NCBI GenBank assembly: GCA_018066805.1
Contig: JAGPVX010000037.1
Coordinates: 1 to 33,809, forward strand
DNA from: Paraperlucidibaca sp.
GTDB lineage: Bacteria; Pseudomonadota; Gammaproteobacteria; Pseudomonadales; Moraxellaceae
DNA: 33,809 nucleotides
Direction of reading: 5' to 3'
Translations under genes and position numbers: made by a program
Notes under the pieces: generated by a model
Told to the model about the DNA's origin: nothing
What the model saw: only the letters and a program-made list of their open reading frames with translations
Databases searched by the model: none
Shown: positions 15,957 to 22,494 of the stretch, piece after piece
How positions within the stretch are numbered: position 1 is the first letter of the stretch
How the letters are laid out: the number at the start of each line of letters is the position of its first letter

Positions 15957-18623
15957 ATGAGCAGCGATAACGCCCAACACACGCCAATGATGCAACAATA
16001 TTTGCGCATCAAAGCCGAACACCCCAATGAGCTGGTGTTCTATCGCATGGGCGATTTTTACGAACTGTTTTTCGATGACGCTAAAAAAGCCTCGCGATTA
16101 CTCGACATCACGCTAACGGCACGCGGTAAATCCGCTGGCGCACCTATCGCGATGGCCGGCATTCCGTACCATGCCGCGGAAAACTATATCGCCCGCCTCA
16201 TTCGCCACGGCGAATCGGTGGTGGTTTGCGAGCAAGTCGGCGAAGCCGGCGCACAAAAAGGCCCAATGGAGCGCCAAGTCGCGCGCGTGGTCACGCCTGG
16301 CACCGTGAGCGATGACGCTTTTTTAGATGAGCGCCGCGATACGCTACTCGCCGCGTTAGTCTGCTTAAATGAACGCTGGGGCTTGGCCTATTTAGACATG
16401 TCTAGCGGCCGCTTTAATGTGCAAGAGCTCAGCGACATTGACCACGTGCTCGGCGAGCTCGCACGCATCCAAGCAGCTGAAGTGCTCTACCCCGAAGATG
16501 TTTCTTGGCGCGCCCAGCTCGAAGGCCAGCGCGGTCTACGTGGACGCTTACCGTGGCATTTCGATCGTGACAGCGGTCATCGTCAGCTCTGCCAACAATT
16601 CGGCGTGCATGACCTACAGGGCTTTGGCTGCGAAGCGATGCCCAGTGCCATTGCCGCCGCTGGCGCTTTGCTAGTCTATGCCCGCGAAACCCAGCGCAAT
16701 GCTCTGCCGCATTTACGTGGTATCCAAGTCGATAATGCCAAAGACACACTGCAACTCGATGCCGCAACACGGCGTAATCTCGAAATTACCCATACCCTCG
16801 CGGGCGATACGCGTAGCACTTTGGCCGGCATTCTCGACCAAACTCGCTCGGCTATGGGCAGCCGCTTATTGCGACGCTGGCTGCATCAGCCTATTCGTGT
16901 ACGTGAAATTCTGCTCTGGCGCCAACAAGCCATCGATGAACTCATCGCTGACCATACCTGGGATGAACTCAGCCAGCCACTAGCTGATATGGGCGATGGC
17001 GAGCGCGTACTTTCGCGCGTGGCATTGCGCAGCGCCCGCCCGCGCGACCTGGCACGTCTACGTGATTTACTCGCACTCATCCCAGATTTTGCGCAATGGC
17101 TTAGCATCCGCCAATCCACACGCCTACAAGCGCTAGCCGGCAACATCGCACCACAACCCGCGCTGGCAGATCTCTTACAACGCGCCGTGGTTGAAGCGCC
17201 TCCAGCAGTTTTGCGCGATGGCGGCGTTATCGCCGATGGCTTCGATGCTGACCTCGATGAGCTGCGCGGCTTAAGCACAAACGCCGGCGATTACCTGCTC
17301 GCGCTAGAAGCAAAAGAGCGTGAAGCCTCTGGCATTGCCGCACTAAAAATTGGCTATAACCGCGTCAGTGGCTATTACTTCGAGCTCTCGCGGCTACACG
17401 CAGAGCAAGCGCCAGCACATTTCATTCGCCGCCAAACGCTGAAAAATGTTGAGCGCTACATCACGCCCGAACTCAAAGCCTTCGAAGATAAAGCACTGTC
17501 GGCCTCGGCCCGAGCCTTGGCACGCGAAAAACAGCTGTTTGAAGACTTGCTCGATGCCATCATCTTTGAACTCACACCGCTGCAAGCACTCTGCGAATCG
17601 CTAGCCGAGTTAGATGCGCTAGTCTGTCTCGCCGAGCGCGCTGATACGCTGAATTGGGCCAAACCAACACTGCTCGACGAACCCGGCATTACCATCGAGG
17701 CCGGCCGCCACCCTGTGGTCGAGCGCTTACTCAGCGAGCCTTTCACCGCCAATGATCTTCGCCTCGACAACGAGCAGCGTATGTTGGTGGTCACTGGCCC
17801 GAATATGGGCGGTAAATCCACCTATATGCGGCAAACCGCGCTCATTGTGCTGCTCGCGCATATCGGCAGCCATGTGCCCGCCAGCGCTGCCAGCATTGGC
17901 CCAGTCGATCGCATCTTCACGCGTATTGGCTCATCAGATGACCTCGCCTCTGGCCGATCCACTTTCATGGTCGAGATGACCGAAGCCGCCACTATTTTGC
18001 ATAATGCGACACCACACAGCCTAGTCATCATGGATGAAATCGGCCGTGGCACTAGCACCTTCGACGGCCTCTCACTGGCGTGGGCGGCGGCAGAATACCT
18101 CGCTATGCAATGCCGCTCCTTAAGCTTGTTTGCCACGCACTATTTTGAACTCACGGCACTTCCTGATTTGCTCGAAGGTGTCGCCAACGTGCATCTAGCC
18201 GCTGCCGAACATGATGGCCATGTGGTGTTTTTACATTCAGTAAAGCCCGGTCCCGCCAGCCAAAGCTACGGCCTGCAAGTCGCACAGCTCGCGGGGGTGC
18301 CAGCAGAAGTTATTAGCCGAGCGCGTGAACGCTTAGCTCTGCTCGAATCGCAAAGCGTGAGTCTGCGCTATAGCGAACCGCTTGCCGCTCTCGCCACGCC
18401 AGCTGCCTCACCGGCAGATACACCACCAACTGCCGTAGCTGCCGACACACCTCAGCGCAACACATCACGCAAACTCAGCCTGCGCAACGACAACCCGCAA
18501 GCAGACCTATTCGCCACCCGCCAACCTAGCGATGTGGAGCTGTCGTTACGCCAGATCGATCCAGATAGCCTGAGCCCACGTGAAGCGCTTGAGCTGATTT
18601 ATGCGCTGAAAAAACAACTGTAG
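15957..18623 (+). CDS. mutS: DNA mismatch repair protein MutS
   Basis: MutS recognises mismatches and small loops and recruits MutL. The product is 888 residues. The mismatch-binding Phe34-x-Glu36 is in MGDFYELFF; the Walker [14 protein letters not shown] lies near 617-629, and Walker B with the signature [16 protein letters not shown] near 690-706; a C-terminal helix-turn-helix dimerisation domain precedes an Ala/Pro-rich linker and a conserved tetramer tail ending [14 protein letters not shown]. The frame is open back to ATG 15870, but ATG 15957 gives [20 protein letters not shown], matching the family start; its ribosome-binding site is weak. At 888 residues it is some 30 longer than E. 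coli MutS, mostly in the linker. It is followed by fdxA. Confidence 0.96.
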   Translation: MSSDNAQHTPMMQQYLRIKAEHPNELVFYRMGDFYELFFDDAKKASRLLDITLTARGKSAGAPIAMAGIPYHAAENYIARLIRHGESVVVCEQVGEAGAQKGPMERQVARVVTPGTVSDDAFLDERRDTLLAALVCLNERWGLAYLDMSSGRFNVQELSDIDHVLGELARIQAAEVLYPEDVSWRAQLEGQRGLRGRLPWHFDRDSGHRQLCQQFGVHDLQGFGCEAMPSAIAAAGALLVYARETQRNALPHLRGIQVDNAKDTLQLDAATRRNLEITHTLAGDTRSTLAGILDQTRSAMGSRLLRRWLHQPIRVREILLWRQQAIDELIADHTWDELSQPLADMGDGERVLSRVALRSARPRDLARLRDLLALIPDFAQWLSIRQSTRLQALAGNIAPQPALADLLQRAVVEAPPAVLRDGGVIADGFDADLDELRGLSTNAGDYLLALEAKEREASGIAALKIGYNRVSGYYFELSRLHAEQAPAHFIRRQTLKNVERYITPELKAFEDKALSASARALAREKQLFEDLLDAIIFELTPLQALCESLAELDALVCLAERADTLNWAKPTLLDEPGITIEAGRHPVVERLLSEPFTANDLRLDNEQRMLVVTGPNMGGKSTYMRQTALIVLLAHIGSHVPASAASIGPVDRIFTRIGSSDDLASGRSTFMVEMTEAATILHNATPHSLVIMDEIGRGTSTFDGLSLAWAAAEYLAMQCRSLSLFATHYFELTALPDLLEGVANVHLAAAEHDGHVVFLHSVKPGPASQSYGLQVAQLAGVPAEVISRARERLALLESQSVSLRYSEPLAALATPAASPADTPPTAVAADTPQRNTSRKLSLRNDNPQADLFATRQPSDVELSLRQIDPDSLSPREALELIYALKKQL

Positions 18624-18632
18624 TCATCATCA

Positions 18633-18651
18633 CTATCAGTGCTGCTGATAG
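18633..18651 (+). terminator. Weak terminator-like hairpin after mutS
   Basis: CTATCAG (18633-18639) and CTGATAG (18645-18651) pair perfectly around a five-base loop, ten bases after the mutS stop. The following AATTA lacks a true T-run, so termination would be weak and fdxA may be partly cotranscribed. Confidence 0.3.
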
Positions 18652-18738
18652 AATTACTCAGCATGAGTCAATTGCCACACTGATGCTGCGACAGTAAACT
18701 AACCGCCATTAGTCATTAGTCACCGGGATTGCTTAACC

Positions 18739-19062
18739 ATGACATTCGTCGTTACCGAAAACTGCATCAAGTGCAAATATCAAGACTGCGTGGAAGTGTG
18801 CCCAGTAGACTGCTTCTATGAAGGCCCAAATTTTTTAGTGATTCACCCAGATGAGTGCATCGATTGCGCACTCTGCGAGCCAGAATGCCCAGCCAACGCC
18901 ATTTTCTCTGAAGATGAGCTACCAGAAAACCAAAAGGCATTTATCAAAATCAACGCCGATCTGGCGCAGATTTGGCCAAATATCACCGAGATTGGTGAGC
19001 GTCCAGCAGACGGTAAAGAGTGGGATGGCAAGCCGAACAAGCTGCCTTTGCTAGAACGCTAA
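18739..19062 (+). CDS. fdxA: Seven-iron ferredoxin FdxA
   Basis: This 107-residue electron carrier has one [3Fe-4S] and one [4Fe-4S] cluster, like Azotobacter vinelandii ferredoxin I. The first motif [17 protein letters not shown] supplies Cys9, 12, 17, 21 and 25, and [12 protein letters not shown] supplies Cys40, 43, 46 and 50. By analogy, Cys9, 17 and 50 bind the three-iron cluster and Cys21, 40, 43 and 46 the four-iron cluster. The C-terminal acidic extension ending [16 protein letters not shown] is that of the pseudomonad family. Location after mutS is the usual one. A strong terminator follows. Its physiological partner is unknown. Confidence 0.96.
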   Translation: MTFVVTENCIKCKYQDCVEVCPVDCFYEGPNFLVIHPDECIDCALCEPECPANAIFSEDELPENQKAFIKINADLAQIWPNITEIGERPADGKEWDGKPNKLPLLER

Positions 19063-19118
19063 AGCCTAGCGCTGTGGTCTACGCTTATAGCGTCAGATAA
19101 ACAGTGAAATTTAAATAC

Positions 19119-19146
19119 AAAAAAGGAGCTAAATAGCTCCTTTTTT
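19119..19146 (+). terminator. Rho-independent terminator of fdxA
   Basis: GGAGCT (19125-19130), loop AAAT, AGCTCC (19135-19140), then six T. Six A upstream make it symmetrical, so it could act in both directions. It lies 57 bases after the fdxA stop. Confidence 0.9.
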
Positions 19147-19442
19147 GTGGCCGACTCATTCCCTCGCTCGACCACATCCTTGTCCCCTACCCTGGGAGTT
19201 CACATCATGCGTACTTCCTACACACCATCCTTGTGCTCGCATAATCCTTTAAGCGGCGTCCTGATAAGGCTAATGGTAGTAGGTTTACAGGGCCGCACAA
19301 TATGCTGAGCGATCCAACCTATGATGGGTTTGATTTTACCCTTTTATATTCAAATAGATAAAAAAAGACCCAACAATAGTTTGAAAGTAATTACCGCAAT
19401 ATGGCGTAAAAAACAGGGTTTCTTGTAAGGTATTTCTTACAT
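19147..19442. other. Intergenic stretch between the fdxA terminator and the sensor kinase terminator
   Basis: About 300 bases, more AT-rich than the flanking genes. I see no protein gene that can be defended and no tRNA-like fold. It contains one 33-codon ATG frame with a GGGAG upstream (19207-19308; see findings) and a small inverted repeat, GTAAG-GTATTT-CTTAC, near 19425-19440. Confidence 0.4.
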
Positions 19443-19470
19443 AAAAAAAGGGCCCACATCATGTGAGCCC
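19443..19470 (-). terminator. Rho-independent terminator of the two-component operon
   Basis: On the reverse strand GGGCTCACA and TGTGGGCCC (19450-19470) form a nine-pair stem with one mismatch and a three-base loop, followed by seven T (19449-19443). It lies about 135 bases after the sensor kinase stop. Confidence 0.85.
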
Positions 19471-19605
19471 TGAAAAACAATCATCGTTGTTGCACACCGT
19501 CGTCTTCATCCTGTGAGATTAAACGTGTGGTTCGCGTTGCGGTTGACGTAATAATCTGGCAAATGTCAGACAAAAACGATATGAGGTTTGTGGCATTTTG
19601 TTGCG

Positions 19606-21240
19606 TTACGTTAATGCGCTCTGCTTCCCAGTTGGAGAGACTGGCCAGCGCATAATAAATCTGGCGCCACCTAGCTGGTGACTCTGGTCTACATAAATCG
19701 TACCTTCAAACCAATGCACGATGCGACTGACAATAGACAGGCCTAAGCCATAACCGCCGGTACTGCGCGTACGGCTATCATCGAGGCGAGTAAACGGCTC
19801 AAAAATACGCTCACGATGCGCCTCTGGAATGCCCGGACCGTCATCCTCAACCCACAATACGACATAGTCACCATCACGGCGCAGTGTTGCGCGCACATCA
19901 TGGTTGGCATAGCGCAGGGCATTACCTACTAGATTTTGGATGACACGATGGGCGTAACGCTCAACGCTTTGAATCACCAAGTCATCATCTACAGTCACCG
20001 TCAACTTGGCAGGCTTTCTCAGCGCATCAGTCTCACGCTGAATACGCCCCATCAAAGCAGTCATATCTAGTGGTTCAAAGCTCAGCTGCGGACGGCTCTG
20101 CTGTAGCGTGGCGTAAGTCAAAATCTCATCAATCAATTGGTTTAGCTGATTGATATCTTCATCGAGTAGTTCGAGCTGCTGAAAGCGATCCTCCTCATCG
20201 GGAGAGCCCGCCATCATTTCCATACCAAACCGTAGGCGCGCTAAAGGCGTGCGTAACTCATGCGATACCGCTTGGGTTAATTCGCGCTGCGAATCTAGCA
20301 AGCGCTTTATATGCGCCGTCATCTGGTTGAGCGTCTCAGCTAAACGACCAATCTCATCGCTACCACTGACATCAGCCCGCGCGGTTAAGTCACCCTCTCG
20401 CAGACGTTGCACAGTCGCGCCCAACGAGACAACCTTGATCTCGAAGTTATGAATAACCCAATACGCACCCAAGGTAATAAAGAACAGCGCAATCACACAG
20501 GCAATAACCAGATGCTGAAATGGTAAAGGGTCAAATAATTCGAAGGGGCCAAGCATTAGCACTTGGCCGGAGCGATTTTGGCTAGGCGCATAGACCGTCA
20601 TGGCCGAGCGCGTGGCACTGGATGAAAGCTCGCCAAAACTCACGACAATCTCATCTTGCTCAAGACGAATACGCTGATCGCGGTCTAGCCTGACCTTACT
20701 CAATGGAATCATCGCCATCGGAAAGCCAACAAATGGCGATAGCGTCTTCAGGCGAATTTCTTCTTGGCCGGGATAGTTGGCGAGATCTTCTAAATAAAAG
20801 TTTGCCGCCGCCCTAGCCTGCTGCTCACCAATACCAGCTATGCGCGTGGTTAAGTACGACAGCTTTCCTGGCAGAGGCACACGAATATAAATATCGCTGG
20901 CATCACCCATCGTACGAACCACGGTGTAGCCCTGAGCTAAACGCTCTTCTTCATGGCCAGTGGGCGAGATAGGTAAGGCACTAATCAGCTGCAAGGGCGC
21001 ATCAATAAGTAACGAAGCGTCTTGCAACCATAAAGCGCGTTGCTCGGCCTTTTGTCGCGCTACAGCAATTGCCGTGATGTGAAACACCGCTGTCGACATG
21101 CGCTCGGTATATTCTTGCGCACGCTGATTATTCATCCAGTGCATCGTGATATAGGTGAGGAAGCTAACTGCCACCACCGTCAACAAGATGCCGCCGTAAA
21201 TCCCGACAAAGATGCTCTTAGTGCGAAAGGCTCGCAGCAT
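19606..21240 (-). CDS. Sensor histidine kinase, RstB-like
   Basis: This 544-residue inner-membrane sensor kinase has a transmembrane helix at about 10-31, a periplasmic sensor of about 210 residues, a second helix at about 243-263, a HAMP linker to about 316, and a HisKA domain with phospho-acceptor His327 in AVSHELRTPLARLRFGMEM, close to E. coli RstB. The ATPase domain has N-box QNLVGNALRYA, G1 VEDDGPGIPEAHRE and G2 STGGYGLGLSIVSRIV. It should phosphorylate the response regulator encoded immediately upstream. Start ATG 21240 overlaps the regulator's stop (TAATG), so translation is coupled. The periplasmic domain is longer than I expect for RstB, so the signal may differ. Confidence 0.92.
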   Translation of the reverse strand: MLRAFRTKSIFVGIYGGILLTVVAVSFLTYITMHWMNNQRAQEYTERMSTAVFHITAIAVARQKAEQRALWLQDASLLIDAPLQLISALPISPTGHEEERLAQGYTVVRTMGDASDIYIRVPLPGKLSYLTTRIAGIGEQQARAAANFYLEDLANYPGQEEIRLKTLSPFVGFPMAMIPLSKVRLDRDQRIRLEQDEIVVSFGELSSSATRSAMTVYAPSQNRSGQVLMLGPFELFDPLPFQHLVIACVIALFFITLGAYWVIHNFEIKVVSLGATVQRLREGDLTARADVSGSDEIGRLAETLNQMTAHIKRLLDSQRELTQAVSHELRTPLARLRFGMEMMAGSPDEEDRFQQLELLDEDINQLNQLIDEILTYATLQQSRPQLSFEPLDMTALMGRIQRETDALRKPAKLTVTVDDDLVIQSVERYAHRVIQNLVGNALRYANHDVRATLRRDGDYVVLWVEDDGPGIPEAHRERIFEPFTRLDDSRTRSTGGYGLGLSIVSRIVHWFEGTIYVDQSHQLGGARFIMRWPVSPTGKQSALT

Positions 21241-21950
21241 TAGGCGTTGCCACCATCCTTCACAAAGAGATAACCCTTGCTGCGCACAGTTTTAATAATG
21301 CGCGGGCTATCGGGGTCATCGCCAATTTTTGGACGAATACGCGAGATACGGACATCGATTGAACGATCTTGGCCGTCATACTCAATGCCGCGTAATTTCG
21401 AGAAGATATCTTCGCGCGACAATGTTTTGCCAGCACTAGAAGCTAGCAGCCAGAGCAGGTCATATTCGGCGCTAGTGAAGTCAACTAATTCGCCAGCCAA
21501 TGTTACCGAACGTGCACCATTGTCGATGATCAGCTCACCAAAGCTAATGCGCTGCGCTGTCGATTCAGTGCTCTCACCACGGCGTAGTTGCGCACGAATA
21601 CGCGCCAGCAATACACGAGGCTGCACAGGCTTAGGCACGTAATCATCCGCGCCCATTTCCAAGCCCAAGACTTGATCCATATCGTCAGTACGTGCCGTTA
21701 GCATAATGATCGGCTTATTAAACTGGCCGCGCACTTCGCGACAAACAGTCAAGCCATCGGCGCCAGGCAACATAACATCGAGCACAACGAGGTCGGGCTG
21801 CTCATCAATGATGCGGCGAATAGCACGCTGGCCATCACCTTCAATACTCACTTCCAAGCCATTACGGATCAGGTATTCCTGAGTCAGCTCTGCTAAGCGC
21901 TGGTCGTCTTCTACAATCAAAATCTTCGGCGGCGCTTCGTGAGATGCCAT
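21240..21950 (-). CDS. Response regulator, OmpR family, RstA-like
   Basis: This 236-residue regulator has a receiver domain (about 9-120) with acidic pocket Glu14/Asp15/Asp16, phospho-acceptor Asp58 in LVVLDVMLPGADGLTVCREVR, and Lys in GADDYVPKPVQPRVLLARIRAQLRR. A winged-helix DNA-binding domain follows, with LRGIEYDGQDRSIDVRISRIRPKIGDD and the terminal RSKGYLFV. The region around LRG(V/I)xYDGxDRSxDVxISRxR matches E. coli RstA, linked there to acid, Mg2+ and outer-membrane gene control. Targets here are unknown. ATG 21950 has GGGAG seven bases upstream. It is the first gene of the operon. Confidence 0.93.
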   Translation of the reverse strand: MASHEAPPKILIVEDDQRLAELTQEYLIRNGLEVSIEGDGQRAIRRIIDEQPDLVVLDVMLPGADGLTVCREVRGQFNKPIIMLTARTDDMDQVLGLEMGADDYVPKPVQPRVLLARIRAQLRRGESTESTAQRISFGELIIDNGARSVTLAGELVDFTSAEYDLLWLLASSAGKTLSREDIFSKLRGIEYDGQDRSIDVRISRIRPKIGDDPDSPRIIKTVRSKGYLFVKDGGNA

Positions 21951-22120
21951 GCCATGCTCCCTATTCTTCTTATGTGTTAACTAAAACACGCGTGTTACTG
22001 CCACTGCGCGACAAAGCAAGTGGCTCATGTTGCAGTTTATACGGTTTTGTAAACATTCATATACTGCAACGCAACGAACACTGCGGCTAGTGATAGAACA
22101 ATTTATCGAGTTGCGAAACA
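21951..22120. other. Upstream region shared by the response regulator and nrdA, with an 8-base inverted repeat
   Basis: This is the regulator-proximal part of a 544-base gap. GTTGCAGT (22029-22036) and ACTGCAAC (22063-22070) form a perfect inverted repeat separated by 26 bases, about 80-120 bases before the regulator start. It could be an operator for the regulator itself. No match to a complete RstA box was found. Confidence 0.35.
22096..22111 (+). promoter_or_regulatory. Degenerate NrdR-box-like site
   Basis: GAACAATTTATCGAGT matches 11 of 16 positions of the NrdR consensus ACACWATATATWGTGT. It begins 32 bases before the strong box at 22128, the paired spacing usual for NrdR sites, which is the reason to list it. 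Confidence 0.35.
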
Positions 22121-22127
22121 GCTCAAA

Positions 22128-22143
22128 ACACAATATCTAGTGT
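22128..22143 (+). promoter_or_regulatory. NrdR box 1
   Basis: ACACAATATCTAGTGT is a near-perfect NrdR operator. NrdR is an ATP-cone repressor of ribonucleotide reductase genes. This box is the centre of a longer 30-base palindrome, 22121-22150, in which the arms GCTCAAAACAC and GTGTTTTGAGC match perfectly. It lies 352 bases before the nrdA start. Confidence 0.85.
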
Positions 22144-22203
22144 TTTGAGCTAAGTCACTAATATTTCGACCAAAGTTAAGTTATCCCAAGGGATACCCGC
22201 AAG

Positions 22204-22212
22204 CTATGCACA
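22204..22212 (+). promoter_or_regulatory. DnaA-box-like site, one mismatch
   Basis: CTATGCACA differs from the DnaA consensus TTATNCACA at one position and lies 11 bases from the perfect site at 22215, in the same orientation. In E. coli, DnaA binds paired boxes upstream of nrdAB. Confidence 0.35.
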
Positions 22213-22214
22213 AC

Positions 22215-22223
22215 TTATCCACA
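22215..22223 (+). promoter_or_regulatory. DnaA box
   Basis: TTATCCACA is a perfect high-affinity DnaA box, located between NrdR boxes 1 and 2. It may link nrdA transcription to replication initiation, as reported for E. coli nrdAB. There is no origin-like AT-rich repeat array around it. Confidence 0.55.
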
Positions 22224-22250
22224 GATTTGGCGCTCAGAGAACTCAGCAAA

Positions 22251-22266
22251 ACACACCATCTAGTGT
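22251..22266 (+). promoter_or_regulatory. NrdR box 2
   Basis: ACACACCATCTAGTGT matches the NrdR consensus at 14 of 16 positions and sits in an inverted repeat ACACAC/GTGTGT. It pairs with box 3, whose start is 33 bases further on, the three-helical-turn spacing expected for cooperative NrdR binding. Confidence 0.82.
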
Positions 22267-22283
22267 GTCATCCACATATATAA

Positions 22284-22299
22284 ACACTATATATAGCGA
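22284..22299 (+). promoter_or_regulatory. NrdR box 3
   Basis: ACACTATATATAGCGA has a perfect left half and core of the NrdR consensus and a degraded right half. Its 33-base spacing from box 2 supports it as the second member of a pair. It may overlap promoter -10-like sequence. Confidence 0.72.
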
Positions 22300-22416
22300 T
22301 TTTTCTTAAAAAACGCTGGACATGATATGCGCATACGCGGTCTTATACACACCAAGTGCAAGAGGCTGCCCACTCGCCAACTTGCACATCAGCCACCTAA
22401 ATGCTGAACTCAACAA

Positions 22417-22432
22417 CCACAATATCTAGTGT
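22417..22432 (+). promoter_or_regulatory. NrdR box 4
   Basis: CCACAATATCTAGTGT repeats the core of box 1. It lies 62 bases before the nrdA ATG and has no partner box 31-33 bases to either side that I can see. A GTG inside it (22429) opens the nrdA frame but is not the start. Confidence 0.75.
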
Positions 22433-22494
22433 TCGACAGTCGCCATCACTGTCTTTATTCAGGCCACACACTGTGTCCTGTTGCCGAGGAATCT

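Noticed and set aside
16429..18136. Reverse-strand frames up to 130 codons inside mutS
   Set aside because: Opposite a conserved gene with no independent promoter or start signal; Arg/Ser/Ala-rich as expected for antisense of this base composition.
22204..22300. Could the DnaA boxes and AT-rich TATATATAG tract be a replication origin?
   Set aside because: Only two DnaA-type sites, no 13-mer array, and no dnaA, dnaN, gidA or plasmid rep gene nearby; promoter control of nrdA explains them better.
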